From Bacillus salacetis (GTDB lineage Bacteria > Bacillota > Bacilli > Bacillales > Bacillaceae_B), in NCBI RefSeq assembly GCF_003581585.1, contig NZ_QXIR01000007.1:1-64000 (forward strand): DNA of 64,000 bases, read 5' to 3'. Of this stretch, positions 1 to 10,830 are shown in pieces. Every line of letters starts with the position of its first letter. The stretch's first letter is position 1. A program made the translations under genes and the position numbers. The notes under the pieces are model-generated. The model was not told where the DNA came from and did not search any database. It saw nothing but the letters and a program-made list of their open reading frames with translations.

Positions 1-66
1 AATACCCCAAAAATATTGCATTTTTCTTTGCTTGATAGTACAATTGGTTCTTGTTAGACAACACTT

Positions 67-142
<76 letters not shown>

Positions 143-158
143 CTTTTAATTCTATTTT

Positions 159-234
159 GAGCCATTAGCTCAGTTGGTAGAGCATCTGACTTTTAATCAG
201 AGGGTCGAAGGTTCGAATCCTTCATGGCTCACCA
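159..234 (+). tRNA. tRNA-Lys (TTT)
   Basis: 76-nt cloverleaf with encoded CCA. Acceptor arms GAGCCAT and ATGGCTC pair, and the anticodon is TTT. Confidence 0.97.
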
Positions 235-255
235 TTTTCACTTGGTGAAAAATAT

Positions 256-340
256 GCGGGTGTGGCGGAATTGGCAGACGCACCAGACTTAGGATCTGGC
301 GCCGCAAGGCGTGGGGGTTCAAGTCCCTTCACCCGCACCA
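256..340 (+). tRNA. tRNA-Leu (TAG)
   Basis: 85-nt class II tRNA with a long variable arm and encoded CCA. Anticodon TAG; acceptor GCGGGTG pairs with CACCCGC. Confidence 0.97.
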
Positions 341-344
341 TATT

Positions 345-419
345 GCGGAAGTAGTTCAGTGGTAGAACACCACCTTGCCAAGGTGGGGGTCGCGGGTTCG
401 AATCCCGTCTTCCGCTCCA
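345..419 (+). tRNA. tRNA-Gly (GCC)
   Basis: 75-nt cloverleaf with encoded CCA, anticodon GCC in the loop TTGCCAA. Confidence 0.97.
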
Positions 420-432
420 TTACAGCTTTTTA

Positions 433-521
433 GCCGGGGTGGCGGAACTGGCAGACGCACAGGACTTAAAATCCTGCGGTAGGTGACTACCGTACCGGTT
501 CGATTCCGGTCCTCGGCACCA
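433..521 (+). tRNA. tRNA-Leu (TAA)
   Basis: 89-nt class II tRNA with a long variable arm, anticodon TAA and encoded CCA. Confidence 0.97.
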
Positions 522-537
522 GAGATTACTATAATAT

Positions 538-614
538 GCGCCCGTAGCTCAATTGGATAGAGCGTTTGACTACGGATCAAAAGGTTAGGGGTTCGACTCC
601 TCTCGGGCGCGCCA
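538..614 (+). tRNA. tRNA-Arg (ACG)
   Basis: 77-nt cloverleaf with encoded CCA. The anticodon ACG is the one normally edited to ICG by TadA in bacteria. Confidence 0.97.
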
Positions 615-621
615 TATATTT

Positions 622-698
622 CGGGGAGTAGCTCAGCTTGGTAGAGCACTTGGTTTGGGACCAAGGGGTCGCAGGTTCAAATCCTGTCTTCCCGACCA
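622..698 (+). tRNA. tRNA-Pro (TGG)
   Basis: 77-nt cloverleaf with encoded CCA, anticodon TGG. Confidence 0.97.
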
Positions 699-715
699 CT
701 TTCAAAAATTTTCAT

Positions 716-788
716 GGGGCCTTAGCTCAGCTGGGAGAGCGCCTGCTTTGCACGCAGGAGGTCAGCGGTTCGATCCCGCTAGGCTCCA
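716..788 (+). tRNA. tRNA-Ala (TGC)
   Basis: 73-nt cloverleaf ending at discriminator A788. The next bases are CT, so CCA is not encoded and must be added after transcription. Anticodon TGC. Confidence 0.96.
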
Positions 789-900
789 CTTGATTTTTTT
801 ACGAAGCAAAGCGAAGTAAAATAAATATCCTTAAAGTCGTGCAGTGAAGCGACAATGGATGAATATTGACTTTGCAAAAAAAAATCAACAAATATAACAT
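789..900 (+). other. structured tRNA spacer
   Basis: The 112-nt gap between tRNA-Ala and tRNA-Met can fold into one long imperfect hairpin. TTGATTTTTTT (790-800) faces AAAAAAAATCAA (877-888), GCAAAG (806-811) faces CTTTGC (870-875), and an inner GTCG/CGAC pair closes the tip. No ORF is seen. It is probably a processing spacer of the polycistronic tRNA transcript. Confidence 0.45.
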
Positions 901-974
901 GGCGGTGTAGCTCAGCTGGCTAGAGCGTACGGTTCATACCCGTGAGGTCGGGGGTTCGATCCCCTCCGCCGCTA
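901..974 (+). tRNA. tRNA-Met (CAT), probable elongator
   Basis: 74-nt cloverleaf with anticodon CAT; the sequence after discriminator A974 is CTTAAG, so CCA is not encoded. It lacks the initiator C1-A72 mismatch and, from memory of B. subtilis trnB, corresponds to elongator Met. Confidence 0.93.
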
Positions 975-980
975 CTTAAG

Positions 981-1057
981 GGACCTTTAGCTCAGTTGGT
1001 TAGAGCAGACGGCTCATAACCGTCCGGTCGTAGGTTCGAGTCCTACAAGGTCCACCA
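981..1057 (+). tRNA. tRNA-Ile2 (CAT, lysidine type), probable
   Basis: 77-nt cloverleaf with encoded CCA and anticodon CAT. Acceptor stem GGACCTT with AAGGTCC and the position in the array match the B. subtilis minor tRNA-Ile whose C34 is converted to lysidine by TilS. The sequence alone cannot prove Ile rather than Met identity. Confidence 0.85.
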
Positions 1058-1073
1058 CTATCTTTTTTCATAC

Positions 1074-1166
1074 GGAGGAATACCCAAGTCCGGCTGAAGG
1101 GATCGGTCTTGAAAACCGACAGGGGTGTTAAAGCCCGCGGGGGTTCGAATCCCTCTTCCTCCGCCA
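1074..1166 (+). tRNA. tRNA-Ser (TGA)
   Basis: 93-nt class II tRNA with a long variable arm, encoded CCA and anticodon TGA. Confidence 0.97.
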
Positions 1167-1182
1167 TATATTTTTTCATCGT

Positions 1183-1256
<74 letters not shown>

Positions 1257-1292
1257 TACAAGGGGCTTTCGCTTTTTGCGAAAGCCTCACAT

Positions 1293-1369
1293 GGTCCGGT
1301 AGTTCAGTTGGTTAGAATGCCTGCCTGTCACGCAGGAGGTCGCGGGTTCGAGTCCCGTCCGGACCGCCA
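1293..1369 (+). tRNA. tRNA-Asp (GTC)
   Basis: 77-nt cloverleaf with encoded CCA and anticodon GTC. A small GC-rich hairpin (GGCTTTCGC with GCGAAAGCC, about 1264-1286) lies just upstream. Confidence 0.97.
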
Positions 1370-1596
1370 TTTTTCATGAGAATTATGTTCGATAATAAAA
1401 AAGTTTTGCTGAAGCATACAGAGATCGGCAGCTTAGCTGAATATTATGACTGTGATTCCAGAATAAGAGGGTTTCGATAAACGAGAAGGTCAAGGAAGTG
1501 ACTGAGTGAATACCACAGCGTACTGAAGGTGCGTGAGGATATGAGCGATGGAACTGACGCAGAGATTCGAAGTTTAGCGGAAGCCGAAACTAATAT
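1370..1596 (+). other. 227-nt spacer inside the tRNA array
   Basis: This is the longest gap in the array, between Asp and Phe. It contains no tRNA and no convincing ORF. The sequence is purine-rich in its second half, with several short GA-rich near-repeats. Its role is unknown; it may be a processing spacer or a degenerated remnant. Confidence 0.5.
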
Positions 1597-1672
1597 GGCT
1601 CAGTAGCTCAGTTGGTAGAGCAATGGACTGAAAATCCATGTGTCGGCGGTTCGATTCCGTCCTGAGCCACCA
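1597..1672 (+). tRNA. tRNA-Phe (GAA)
   Basis: 76-nt cloverleaf with encoded CCA, anticodon GAA. Confidence 0.97.
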
Positions 1673-1692
1673 TTTTTAATTATAAATATCAT

Positions 1693-1769
1693 GGCGATTG
1701 TGGCGAAGTGGTTAACGCATCGGATTGTGGTTCCGACATTCGTGGGTTCGATTCCCATCAGTCGCCCCA
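1693..1769 (+). tRNA. tRNA-His (GTG)
   Basis: 77-nt gene including the extra G at position -1, which pairs with discriminator C73. Anticodon GTG, encoded CCA. Confidence 0.97.
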
Positions 1770-1779
1770 TTTAGTTATC

Positions 1780-1853
1780 GCGGGTGTAGTTTAGTGGTAA
1801 AACCTCAGCCTTCCAAGCTGATGATGAGGGTTCGATTCCCTTCACCCGCTCCA
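1780..1853 (+). tRNA. tRNA-Gly (TCC)
   Basis: 74-nt cloverleaf with encoded CCA, anticodon TCC. Confidence 0.97.
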
Positions 1854-1857
1854 TCAT

Positions 1858-1931
<74 letters not shown>

Positions 1932-1943
1932 CTTTTGTTTTGT

Positions 1944-2018
1944 TCCACAGTAGCTCAGTGGTAGAGCTATCGGCTGTTAACCGATCGGTCGCAGGTTCGA
2001 GTCCTGCCTGTGGAGCCA
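1944..2018 (+). tRNA. tRNA-Asn (GTT)
   Basis: 75-nt cloverleaf with encoded CCA, anticodon GTT. Confidence 0.97.
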
Positions 2019-2022
2019 ATAT

Positions 2023-2113
2023 GGAGAAGTACTCAAGTGGCTGAAGAGGCGCCCCTGCTAAGGGTGTAGGTCGGGTAACTGGCGCGAGGGTTCAAATCCC
2101 TCCTTCTCCGCCA
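2023..2113 (+). tRNA. tRNA-Ser (GCT)
   Basis: 91-nt class II tRNA with a long variable arm, encoded CCA and anticodon GCT. It begins only 4 nt after tRNA-Asn. Confidence 0.97.
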
Positions 2114-2122
2114 TCTATATAC

Positions 2123-2194
2123 GGCCCGTTGGTCAAGCGGTTAAGACACCGCCCTTTCACGGCGGTAACACGGGTTCGAATCCCGTACGGGTCA
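2123..2194 (+). tRNA. tRNA-Glu (TTC)
   Basis: 72-nt cloverleaf, anticodon TTC; CCA is not encoded (TCC follows A2194). Last gene of the array. Confidence 0.96.
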
Positions 2195-2200
2195 TCCTAA

Positions 2201-2230
2201 GAGACTATCTGATCAGATAGTCTCTTTTTT
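2201..2230 (+). terminator. terminator of the tRNA array
   Basis: Perfect 10-bp stem GAGACTATCT / AGATAGTCTC with a GATC loop, followed by a T run. It ends the tRNA transcript 6 nt after tRNA-Glu. Confidence 0.93.
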
Positions 2231-2621
2231 GTATGCATAGAAATATTTCTTATATTATTTGCAGCTTCCGATGATGTTAATTACTGGGAGAGGTGCTCTT
2301 TTTACTTAAGCGGGCTGTTTCATGATGGCTTTATAGAACCTCCATTGCACGCTGAAATGTAATAGGATTTTTAGAAACACTTTTCTTCCCAAAAATAAAT
2401 AATGTACCTCATGCCCCTCTCCAAGACCAGATAAGGCTGCAGGCGCAAATGATTTTCAACAGAATTGAATGTATAGGAGATTTTTTTCAGTCCTCAGAAT
2501 CGGAGAAATTTTATTCCCTGGGAGCAAGATCCTTAGCAGAATTTATCTCCAATTCGTTCGGTTTCCCTCCTTGATTCCTCATTATTTTTCTCTTTTTCAT
2601 AAAAACTTTTCGACAAAACAT

Positions 2622-2650
2622 GTCACATTCTCTTAAAACTCCTCCATACA
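2622..2650 (+). promoter_or_regulatory. possible sigma-E promoter of glgBCDAP
   Basis: GTCACATT (2622-2629), 15 bp, then CATACA (2645-2650). This resembles the mother-cell sigma-E pattern (KMATATT, 14-15 bp, CATACA-T). The B. subtilis glg operon is known to be sigma-E dependent, which makes the match meaningful, but it is by eye only. Confidence 0.45.
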
Positions 2651-2667
2651 GAGGTGTCAAAATTCGG

Positions 2668-2681
2668 GTTAAACGCTTTCA
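2668..2681 (+). promoter_or_regulatory. possible CcpA cre site
   Basis: GTTAAACGCTTTCA fits the right half and centre of the cre consensus TGWNANCGNTNWCA but misses its first two bases. It lies just downstream of the proposed promoter. A carbon-catabolite input into glycogen synthesis would make sense; the evidence is weak. Confidence 0.28.
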
Positions 2682-2786
2682 TCTCGTTAAAGTGTCGGAT
2701 ATTTCCGAAATGCCACTAAAGGAAATCCTTTAGTTTGAAAGAAGTATTATATAAAATACATTTAAATTTAACTGCAGGTGAAAGAG

Positions 2787-4739
2787 ATGAATGATGTGAT
2801 TCCTACTGACTTTAATATTCATTTGTTCCATGAAGGGAATTTTTTCGAGGCTTTCCGCATGTTTGGTGCCCACCGTGTTGTGAAAGGTGAAGGATTCAGT
2901 ACCTCTTTTTGTGTATGGGCTCCAAAAGCGCGTTCAGTAAGTGTAGTCGGAAGTTTTAATGATTGGCAAAGTAATGGATATGAATGCCGCAAGCTCAATC
3001 GGGAAGGTATTTGGTTTTTGGAAATCGGGGAAGACCTTCTTCACCACACATATAAATATGAAATAGTCACGGCTGCAGGGGAAATCATGCTGAAGAGCGA
3101 TCCATTTTCATTTTTTAACGAACTGCGCCCCAATACGGCGAGTATTGTTTCTGAATTAGGGGAATTCGAATGGACTGATGAAGAATGGCTGGTGAAAAAA
3201 AGTGAAGTTCCTCCTTATGACAGCCCGATGTTCATTTATGAGGTCCATTTAGGGACTTGGCGCAAGAATGGTGGAGGGGATTTTCTAAGTTATCGGGAAA
3301 TGGCCGCTGAAATCATCCCGCATGTGGTCTCGCATGGTTTTACTCATATTGAACTGCTTCCTGTTATTGAACACCCCTACGATCGCTCCTGGGGCTATCA
3401 GGGGACAGGCTACTTCGCTCCTACCAGCCGTTATGGCTCTCCAGCTGATTTAAAACATTTCATTAACGAATGCCATGCCCATGGGATCGGTGTGATCCTC
3501 GATTGGGTTCCAGGACATTTCTGCAAAGATTCCCATGGTCTTTATCGATTTGATGGATCTTTCATGTATGACTACGCGCATGAACATGACCGGGAAAATT
3601 ATACGTGGGGAACAGCGAACTTTGATCTTGGGAAAGGGGAAGTTCAAAGTTTCCTCATATCAAGTGCCCGGTTCTGGATGGAAGAATATCATGTGGATGG
3701 TTTCCGGGTGGATGCAGTAGCAAACATTATTTATAGAGCGAATCAAGAAAATAATAGTGTTAACCATGAGGGAATCGCTTTTTTAAAGAAGTTGAACAAG
3801 TCGGTGTTTGAATTTGATCCGCATACCTTAATGATTGCAGAGGATTCGACTGATTGGCCTCAGGTTACATCCCCAGTCCACTATGGGGGCCTGGGATTCA
3901 ATTATAAATGGAATATGGGATGGATGAATGATGTGCTGAAATATATGGAATCTCAGCCTTCTGAGCGTCATGAAAAGCATTCCTTGATTACCTTTTCCCT
4001 TTTGTATGCTTTCACGGAAAATTACATTCTGCCATTTTCGCATGATGAAGTGGTGCATGGTAAGAGGTCTTTACTGGATAAGATGCCGGGTGACTACTGG
4101 CAGAAGTTTGCCCAGCTCAAGCTGCTTCTTGGATTCATGACCGCGCACCCGGGAAAGAAGCTATTGTTTATGGGAACAGAAGTGGCCCAGTTTTCTGAAT
4201 GGAAGGACCTCGGCCAGGTCGATTGGCATCTGATGGAATTTCAAAAACACCAAGAATTTAATTCATATATAAAGGAGCTCTTGCATTTATATAAGAGGTC
4301 GCCTTCATTATATGAACAGGATCATCGGTCGGAAGGATTTGAGTGGGTCGATGTCAATAATGCTTCCCAGCAAATTTTTTCGTTCATCAGGAAGGCAGAA
4401 GAACCGGAAGACCATATGCTTATAATCTGCAACTTCAGTCCGGCGGTTTATCACCATTATAAAGTCGGTGTGCTAGAGGCTGATGGATACAGAGAAATTT
4501 GGAACAGTGACCACCATCGGTTTGGAGGGTCCAACCAAATTAACCCGGAGATACTTACAGTAAAGAATGAGAGTTACCATGGGAAACCATGTTATGTGGA
4601 GATGACTATCCCACCATATGCAGCAGTATATTTAAGACCAATTCATCGAAGGAAGGGGCGCATTAAATATGGCAAAGTCAAATTGTGTCGCAATGTTGTT
4701 AGCAGGAGGGAAGGGCAGCAGGTTAAGTTCATTGACTAA
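2787..4739 (+). CDS. glgB: 1,4-alpha-glucan branching enzyme
   Basis: Glycogen branching enzyme, which cuts alpha-1,4 chains and re-attaches them as alpha-1,6 branches. The N-terminal CBM48 domain (about residues 30-110, with FCVWAPKA and GSFNDWQ) is followed by a GH13 barrel. Catalytic residues are visible: D309 in GFRVDAV, E352 in IAEDST, and the HDEVVHG motif near 419-424. I start at ATG 2787, 5 nt after AGGTGA, rather than the in-frame GTG at 2778; this gives 650 aa. The C-terminus runs 71 bp into glgC, adding about 23 residues (the B. subtilis protein is about 627 aa). First gene of glgBCDAP. Confidence 0.95.
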   Translation: MNDVIPTDFNIHLFHEGNFFEAFRMFGAHRVVKGEGFSTSFCVWAPKARSVSVVGSFNDWQSNGYECRKLNREGIWFLEIGEDLLHHTYKYEIVTAAGEIMLKSDPFSFFNELRPNTASIVSELGEFEWTDEEWLVKKSEVPPYDSPMFIYEVHLGTWRKNGGGDFLSYREMAAEIIPHVVSHGFTHIELLPVIEHPYDRSWGYQGTGYFAPTSRYGSPADLKHFINECHAHGIGVILDWVPGHFCKDSHGLYRFDGSFMYDYAHEHDRENYTWGTANFDLGKGEVQSFLISSARFWMEEYHVDGFRVDAVANIIYRANQENNSVNHEGIAFLKKLNKSVFEFDPHTLMIAEDSTDWPQVTSPVHYGGLGFNYKWNMGWMNDVLKYMESQPSERHEKHSLITFSLLYAFTENYILPFSHDEVVHGKRSLLDKMPGDYWQKFAQLKLLLGFMTAHPGKKLLFMGTEVAQFSEWKDLGQVDWHLMEFQKHQEFNSYIKELLHLYKRSPSLYEQDHRSEGFEWVDVNNASQQIFSFIRKAEEPEDHMLIICNFSPAVYHHYKVGVLEADGYREIWNSDHHRFGGSNQINPEILTVKNESYHGKPCYVEMTIPPYAAVYLRPIHRRKGRIKYGKVKLCRNVVSRREGQQVKFID

Positions 4740-5829
4740 AAGCCTTGCCAAGCCTGCAGTACCATTCGGGGGAAAGTACCGCATCATCGATTTCACCTTA
4801 AGCAACTGTACCAATTCCGGTATAGAAACTGTGGGGGTGCTGACACAGTACCAGCCGCTTCTCCTCAACTCGTATATCGGGATAGGAAGTGCGTGGGACC
4901 TTGACAGGAAGAGCGGAGGGGTTACCGTTCTGCCTCCATATGCAGAATCCTCGGAAGTCCGCTGGTATACTGGAACTGCCAGTGCCATTTTCCAAAACCT
5001 TAATTATATCGAACAGTTTGATCCTGAGTATGTACTCATTCTCTCTGGTGATCACATTTATAAAATGGATTATGAAAAGATGCTCGAATACCATGCCAGT
5101 AAAAAGGCTGATGTAACCATATCTGTGCTTGAAGTTCCTTGGGAGGAAGCCAGCCGCTTCGGCATCATGAATACATCGGAGGATATGAGAATAGTAGATT
5201 TTGATGAAAAGCCCTTACTGCCGAAAAATAACCTTGCTTCCATGGGCATTTATATTTTTAACTGGTCGCTGCTGAAGGAATATCTTGAGATGGATGACCG
5301 CAACCCGGAATCGAGCCACGACTTTGGTAAAGATGTGATTCCGCTGCTGCTTGAGGAAAAGAAAAAGCTGATGGCGTACCCGTTCAAAGGTTATTGGAAG
5401 GATGTAGGAACGGTCAAGAGTCTTTGGGAGGCGAATATGGACCTCCTGGATGATGAATGCGGGCTTAATCTATTTGATCACGAGTGGCGCATATATTCCG
5501 TGAATCCCAACCAGCCTCCTCAGTATATTTCTGAAGATGCTGTCGTGGAGGGTTCACTGATCAATGAAGGCTGTTATATTGAGGGAGTCGTCGATCATTC
5601 GGTGTTATTCCAGGGAACAAGAGTGGAATCGGGTGCTCACGTGAAGGATTCCGTCATTATGCCTGATGCTGTGATCGGGAAAGGCGCTTATTTGGAAAAG
5701 GTGATTGTACCTCCAAATATGAGAATCCCTGCCGGGGCATGCATCATTCCCGCAGAAGGGGCTGATGAAGTCATTCTTGTAACTGAAGCAATCCTTGAAT
5801 CGATTATGGAAGAAGAGGAAGTTCAATAA
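4669..5829 (+). CDS. glgC: glucose-1-phosphate adenylyltransferase, catalytic subunit
   Basis: Makes ADP-glucose from glucose-1-phosphate and ATP, the committed step of bacterial glycogen synthesis. The nucleotidyltransferase loop GGKGSRL is at residues 13-19 and the [15 protein letters not shown] block follows. DYEKM and the G-rich left-handed beta-helix repeats (from about 280) complete the family. 386 aa, normal length. The start ATG lies inside glgB, with GGAAGGGG 9 nt upstream, suggesting translational coupling. It works with GlgD next door. Confidence 0.95.
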   Translation: MAKSNCVAMLLAGGKGSRLSSLTKSLAKPAVPFGGKYRIIDFTLSNCTNSGIETVGVLTQYQPLLLNSYIGIGSAWDLDRKSGGVTVLPPYAESSEVRWYTGTASAIFQNLNYIEQFDPEYVLILSGDHIYKMDYEKMLEYHASKKADVTISVLEVPWEEASRFGIMNTSEDMRIVDFDEKPLLPKNNLASMGIYIFNWSLLKEYLEMDDRNPESSHDFGKDVIPLLLEEKKKLMAYPFKGYWKDVGTVKSLWEANMDLLDDECGLNLFDHEWRIYSVNPNQPPQYISEDAVVEGSLINEGCYIEGVVDHSVLFQGTRVESGAHVKDSVIMPDAVIGKGAYLEKVIVPPNMRIPAGACIIPAEGADEVILVTEAILESIMEEEEVQ

Positions 5830-5856
5830 CCAACTACTACGTCAGGGGGAGACGAC

Positions 5857-6885
5857 TTGAATAAATCAATGCTTGGAGTAATTGACGCAACCACTCATCA
5901 TAACTCTTTAAAGGATTTGCTGATGAACCGTTCATTGGCTGCTGTGCCTGTTGCAGGCAGGTACAGATTGATCGACTTTATCCTATCCAACATGGTGAAT
6001 TCGGGAATTCATAGTGTGGCGATCTTTCCAAAATATCAGTACCGTTCGCTAATGGATCATTTAGGCTCAGGCAAGAACTGGGACTTGAACAGAAAGCGGG
6101 ACGGGTTATTCTTTTTCCCGGCTCCTGCAGTTGATTCTGCCAATCAGGGAATGGGCTCCTTCAATCATTTCGCCCATCACATGGATTACTTCCAGCGGAG
6201 CAAACAGAAATATGCCTTGATCAGCAACTGCAATACAATCTTTACAACTGATTTCACGCCACTGCTTAAACGCCATATGGAGACTGGCTGTGATATAACA
6301 AAAATGAACCATGAGCAGAAGCCGATGGACATCTATCTGCTGGAGACTTCGCTGCTTATTGAGTTGATTGAAACTCGAGGGGAAACCGGTTATACCTGTA
6401 TGGAAGATGTGGTCAAAGACCAAAGCAGCCGCTTGAGTGTGTGCGATTATGAATATTTAGGATATGTTGAAAGAATCGAATGCATCCAAAGTTATTTCAA
6501 TGCCAGTATGAAACTCCTGAAGCCGGACCGCTGGAAACAGTTGTTCCGTAAAGAGTATCCAGTCCTGACCAAGGTGAAAGATGAACCGCCTACAAGGTAT
6601 CAAAATGGCGCAACGGTAAAGAACGCAATCATCGCCAATGGATGCTTTATTGAAGGAAATGTAAGCACCAGCACTGTTTTCAGGGGAGTTAGAATCGGTA
6701 CCGGGAGCAAGATATCAAACAGTATCATCATGCAAAAGAGCCAGATTGGTGACAACTGTGTTTTAGAATATGTCATTCTGGACAAAGATGTGAAGATAGA
6801 GGACAATGTGAAGCTTGCTGGAACCCCGCAGAATCCAATTGTCATCAGAAAAGGTATGATTCAAGGAGCGTTGATGAACTCGTGA
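5857..6885 (+). CDS. glgD: GlgD, non-catalytic partner of GlgC
   Basis: 342-aa GlgC paralogue. It keeps the [13 protein letters not shown] block and the C-terminal beta-helix but lacks the GGxGxRL nucleotide loop at its N-terminus (DATTHHNSL is there instead). This is typical of GlgD, the regulatory or stabilising subunit of Bacillus ADP-glucose pyrophosphorylase. TTG start at 5857 with AGGGGGAG upstream. 27 bp after glgC; its stop overlaps the glgA start by 4 bp. Confidence 0.93.
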   Translation: MNKSMLGVIDATTHHNSLKDLLMNRSLAAVPVAGRYRLIDFILSNMVNSGIHSVAIFPKYQYRSLMDHLGSGKNWDLNRKRDGLFFFPAPAVDSANQGMGSFNHFAHHMDYFQRSKQKYALISNCNTIFTTDFTPLLKRHMETGCDITKMNHEQKPMDIYLLETSLLIELIETRGETGYTCMEDVVKDQSSRLSVCDYEYLGYVERIECIQSYFNASMKLLKPDRWKQLFRKEYPVLTKVKDEPPTRYQNGATVKNAIIANGCFIEGNVSTSTVFRGVRIGTGSKISNSIIMQKSQIGDNCVLEYVILDKDVKIEDNVKLAGTPQNPIVIRKGMIQGALMNS

Positions 6886-8333
6886 AGGTATTATTTGTTG
6901 TCTCAGAATGTGTCCCTTTCATTAAATCAGGCGGACTGGCAGATGTAGCAGGCTCACTGCCGAAAGAGTTAAAAAGCCTGGGTACGGATGTCAGGGTGAT
7001 TCTGCCTAAATATCAAGCAATCATAGAGCAGTATAAAGATAGAATGGAAAAGGTTTGTGAGTTTACCGTACCTGTCGGCTGGCGTGAACAATACTGCGGG
7101 ATAGAATCCTTGGACTTGGATGGGGTCACTTTCTATTTTGTGGATAATGAATATTACTTTAAACGAGACGGACTCTACGGTTACTGGGATGACGGAGAGA
7201 GATTTTCCTACTTCACGAAAGCGGTGCTGGAAAGCTTATCACATGTTGATTTCTATCCGGATATCCTCCATTGCCACGACTGGCACACAGGGATGATCCC
7301 TTTTCTGCTGCGCACACAGTACCAGTGGAGAAAAGGGTACAGTTTTATTAGGAGCATCTTCACAATTCATAACCTTCAATTTCAGGGAGTCTTTCCAAAA
7401 GAAGTAATGACGGAGCTCCTGGGGGTTGAGGAATCATATTTCCATCCAGAGCAGCTGGAGTTTTACGGAAACATCAATTTCATGAAGGCTGCCCTCATTG
7501 CAAGCGATTATATTACGACTGTCAGCCCAACTTACCGGGATGAGATCCTGACCGCTTATTATGGAGAGAAGCTTGAGGGTGTGCTGAAAGGACGCGCAGG
7601 CAGCCTGCAGGGCATCTTAAATGGGATTGACGACTCATACTATTCTCCTGAGGCAAGTGAGGGGATTGCACCTTATTCCAAGGAGGACACAGAGGGTAAA
7701 GAAGAAAATAAGAAGCGGCTTCAGCGGCAATTCGGGTTGAATCAGGCTGCCGGGGTGCCGATCATTTCGATTGTATCCAGACTGACCAAGCAGAAAGGCC
7801 TTGATCTGGTTAAAGGTGTATTTCATGATATCATGCAGGAGAACCTCCAATTTATCATACTCGGTACTGGAGATTCTGAGTTTGAACAATTTTTCAAAGA
7901 AATGGCAAGTGTATACCCTGACAAGCTGAGAGTCCATATCGGCTTCGATGAGAGCCTTGCCAAGCAGATTTATGCAGGGTCGGATTTGTTTTTGATGCCT
8001 TCGAAATTTGAGCCCTGTGGTTTAGGGCAGATGATTGCCCTGAGATATGGGACACTCCCTGTTGTCAGGGAAACGGGAGGACTGAACGATACGGTTCTCT
8101 CTTACAATGAGGACACAGGGGAGGGGCATGGCTTTTCATTCAGGAATTTCAACGCCCATGACATGCTTTACACATTAAACAGGGCATTGGCATTTTTTTA
8201 CGATGACAGGGAAACATGGAACAGGATTGTCCGGGAAGCGATGGGGATTGATTGTGGATGGGCCCAGTCCGCGTTTAAATATAATCAACTGTACGCGAAA
8301 ATTTCATCCAGGAGTGAGAGCCATGTTTTCTGA
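6882..8333 (+). CDS. glgA: glycogen synthase (ADP-glucose type, GT5)
   Basis: Extends alpha-1,4-glucan from ADP-glucose. The KSGGLADV sugar-nucleotide motif is at residues 15-22, and the GT-B C-terminal motif ([10 protein letters not shown] with catalytic Glu, then ETGGL) near 375-400. 483 aa, usual length. GTG start overlapping the glgD stop (GTGA). Its 3' end overlaps glgP by 11 bp, so the last four genes are tightly coupled. Confidence 0.95.
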   Translation: MKVLFVVSECVPFIKSGGLADVAGSLPKELKSLGTDVRVILPKYQAIIEQYKDRMEKVCEFTVPVGWREQYCGIESLDLDGVTFYFVDNEYYFKRDGLYGYWDDGERFSYFTKAVLESLSHVDFYPDILHCHDWHTGMIPFLLRTQYQWRKGYSFIRSIFTIHNLQFQGVFPKEVMTELLGVEESYFHPEQLEFYGNINFMKAALIASDYITTVSPTYRDEILTAYYGEKLEGVLKGRAGSLQGILNGIDDSYYSPEASEGIAPYSKEDTEGKEENKKRLQRQFGLNQAAGVPIISIVSRLTKQKGLDLVKGVFHDIMQENLQFIILGTGDSEFEQFFKEMASVYPDKLRVHIGFDESLAKQIYAGSDLFLMPSKFEPCGLGQMIALRYGTLPVVRETGGLNDTVLSYNEDTGEGHGFSFRNFNAHDMLYTLNRALAFFYDDRETWNRIVREAMGIDCGWAQSAFKYNQLYAKISSRSESHVF

Positions 8334-10731
8334 TAAAAATGATTTTAAAGAAGTTTTCCTGAAGCGGCTTGAAATGATGTATGGAAAGACATTTCCTGAG
8401 TCAACAAGCCGTGATCAGTATTTCACACTGGGGAACATCATCAGGGAATACATCAGCATCAATTGGATCGGAACCAATGAACAATACCGGTTCAATAATC
8501 AGAAGCAGGTCTATTATTTATCGATCGAATTTTTGCTGGGCCGCCTGCTCCGCCAAAATCTTATGAATCTCGGAATCTATGAAATTGTAGAAGCAGGGCT
8601 GAACGATCTGGGCATCGACCTCGATGAAATTGAGGAAGAAGAAGCGGATGCAGGTCTGGGTAACGGGGGGCTTGGCAGGCTTGCAGCTTGTTTCCTGGAC
8701 TCATTGGCATCACTCGATCTGCCCGGACATGGCTGCGGCATCCGATATAAACACGGGCTGTTCGAACAGAAGATTGTCAAAGGATTTCAAGTTGAACTTC
8801 CGGAACAATGGCTCCGTCACGGTCATGTCTGGGAAGTGAGGAAACCTGATTTAGCAGTAGAGGTGCTCTTCTGGGGAAGGGTGGAATCTTTTAAAGAAAA
8901 TGGGCACTTGAAGTTCCGCCATGTCGATGCAGAGGGTGTAACAGCCGTTCCATACGACATGCCGGTAGTTGGATACCAGACATCCACCGTCAATACTTTG
9001 AGGTTATGGAGCGCCGAGCCTTCCTCCTACCAAGCGGGCAGGGATATGATGAAGCACAAAAGGGAAACAGAGGCAATCACGGAATTCCTCTACCCGGATG
9101 ATACACATGACGAGGGTAAGACCCTGCGTCTAAAACAGCAGTATTTTCTTGTCAGTGCCAGTCTTCGCTCCATTCTGAGATCTTACCTATCAAGGAAACG
9201 TGACATCCATGAACTGCATGACCATATTTCGATTCACATCAATGATACCCATCCCGTGCTGGCCATCCCCGAGTTGATGAGGATCCTCCTGGATGAACAT
9301 GGGCTGGATTGGGAAGAGGCCTGGGAAATTACATCCAGGACCTTTGCTTATACAAACCACACAACATTATCAGAAGCATTGGAGCGGTGGCCCGTCAGGA
9401 TCTTTGAACCATTGCTGCCTCGTATTTTCATGATAGTAAATGAAATCAATGAGCGATTCTGCCAAAGCTTATGGGGGAAATATCCAGGTGATTGGAACCG
9501 GATCGAACAGATGGCCATCATTTCACATGGCGAAGTAAAGATGGCTCATCTTGCTATAGCGGGGAGCTTCAGTGTGAATGGGGTGGCGGCCATACATACC
9601 GAGATATTGAAACAGAGGGAAATGAACTTGTTCTACCAATTCTATCCTGAAAAATTCAATAATAAGACGAACGGAATCACTCATCGCAGGTGGCTTCTTA
9701 AAGCAAACCAGCCTCTTTCTAAAGTGGTGACCAATGCAATAGGAAGTGAGTGGATCCATCAGCCGGAGAAGCTGCAGGGACTTCATGCCTTTAGGGAAGA
9801 TCGGATGTTCCTGGAAGAACTGCATAAGGTGAAAAATCATAAAAAGCAGCAGCTGGCCCAGAAAATCTTGGAACAGAATGGACTGCGGGTTGATCCCGAA
9901 TCCATTTTCGATGTGCAGATCAAACGTCTCCATGCATACAAAAGACAGTTGCTCAATGTTCTGCATATTCTTCACTTGTATAACCGGTTCAGGGAAGATT
10001 CCAGCTTTGACATGCACCCAAGGACTTTTATTTTCGGTGCTAAGGCTTCACCCGGATATTTTTATGCCAAAAAAATCATTAAACTTATTGATTCGGTTGC
10101 TAAACTTGTTAATCATGATCCGGTTGTCAAAGGCCGCATCAAAGTGGTGTTCATGGAGAATTACCGGGTTTCATTAGCCGAAGATATTATCCCTGCGGCC
10201 GATATCAGTGAGCAGATTTCAACAGCCAGCAAAGAGGCTTCCGGGACGGGCAATATGAAATTCATGATGAATGGCGCTTTGACAGTGGGCACACTGGACG
10301 GCGCAAATGTTGAAATTCTTGAAAAGTCAGGGCCCGAAAACATTTTTATTTTTGGGTTAACCGCTGAAGAGGTAATGAAGTATTATGCCGAGGGTGGTTA
10401 TTATTCCATGGAATATTACCACCATGATGAACATATCAAACAGGTAGTCAACCAGTTGATTGATGGTACACTGCCCGACTCTGCGGATCATTTTGAAGAG
10501 ATTTTCGATTCGCTTCTGACAGAAAACGATCAGTATTTTGTTTTAAGGGATTTTGCCTCTTATGCAGCTATTCAAGAAAAAGCGGGAAAGGATTATGAAG
10601 ATACCGCTGGATGGCTCCAAAAGAGCTTGATCAACATTGCGGGCTCCGGCCATTTTTCCAGTGACAGGACGATCAAGGAGTACGCTGCGGATATATGGGG
10701 CATCACAGGGAAGGAACTGATGAAGAAGTAA
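8323..10731 (+). CDS. glgP: glycogen phosphorylase
   Basis: Releases glucose-1-phosphate from glycogen ends; PLP-dependent GT35 enzyme. The PLP-site signature [14 protein letters not shown] lies near residues 637-650, with GTLDGANVE after it. [13 protein letters not shown] and INDTHP are other family blocks. Start at ATG 8323 preceded by GGAGTGAG, giving 802 aa (B. subtilis about 798); an in-frame start at 8203 would add 40 residues inside glgA and is unlikely. Last gene of the glg operon. Confidence 0.95.
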   Translation: MFSDKNDFKEVFLKRLEMMYGKTFPESTSRDQYFTLGNIIREYISINWIGTNEQYRFNNQKQVYYLSIEFLLGRLLRQNLMNLGIYEIVEAGLNDLGIDLDEIEEEEADAGLGNGGLGRLAACFLDSLASLDLPGHGCGIRYKHGLFEQKIVKGFQVELPEQWLRHGHVWEVRKPDLAVEVLFWGRVESFKENGHLKFRHVDAEGVTAVPYDMPVVGYQTSTVNTLRLWSAEPSSYQAGRDMMKHKRETEAITEFLYPDDTHDEGKTLRLKQQYFLVSASLRSILRSYLSRKRDIHELHDHISIHINDTHPVLAIPELMRILLDEHGLDWEEAWEITSRTFAYTNHTTLSEALERWPVRIFEPLLPRIFMIVNEINERFCQSLWGKYPGDWNRIEQMAIISHGEVKMAHLAIAGSFSVNGVAAIHTEILKQREMNLFYQFYPEKFNNKTNGITHRRWLLKANQPLSKVVTNAIGSEWIHQPEKLQGLHAFREDRMFLEELHKVKNHKKQQLAQKILEQNGLRVDPESIFDVQIKRLHAYKRQLLNVLHILHLYNRFREDSSFDMHPRTFIFGAKASPGYFYAKKIIKLIDSVAKLVNHDPVVKGRIKVVFMENYRVSLAEDIIPAADISEQISTASKEASGTGNMKFMMNGALTVGTLDGANVEILEKSGPENIFIFGLTAEEVMKYYAEGGYYSMEYYHHDEHIKQVVNQLIDGTLPDSADHFEEIFDSLLTENDQYFVLRDFASYAAIQEKAGKDYEDTAGWLQKSLINIAGSGHFSSDRTIKEYAADIWGITGKELMKK

Positions 10732-10765
10732 AAAGGAGACACCGATTGCTGGTGTCTCCTTTTTA
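10731..10765 (+). terminator. glg operon terminator
   Basis: AAAAGGAGACACC / GGTGTCTCCTTTT stem with a short loop and a T tail, starting at the glgP stop codon. Confidence 0.93.
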
Positions 10766-10769
10766 GCAA

Positions 10770-10808
10770 AGGCTTTTCCGCATATATCGCTGCTTTCCGG
10801 AAAAATCC
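10770..10808 (+). repeat. truncated MITE-like element (left end only)
   Basis: The sequence AGGCTTTTCCGCATATATCG and the following TGCTTTCCGGAAAAATCC match the left end of the full elements at 19193, 37480 and 41122. The rest is missing; a different palindromic repeat begins at 10831. Confidence 0.6.
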
Positions 10809-10830
10809 CTAAGTATTCCAAAAATAACAA

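Larger units (their letters stand above)
2231..2786 (+). other. glg operon upstream region
   Basis: About 550 bp without a credible ORF between the tRNA terminator and glgB. AT-rich. The last 170 bp hold a sigma-E-like promoter (2622-2650) and a cre-like site (2668-2681); nothing else is recognised. Confidence 0.6.

Noticed and set aside
356-664. 102-aa minus-strand ORF over the tRNA genes, and similar ones at 1109-1315 and 1771-2019
   Set aside because: They are translations of tRNA genes on the wrong strand or frame; the tRNA cloverleaves are unambiguous.
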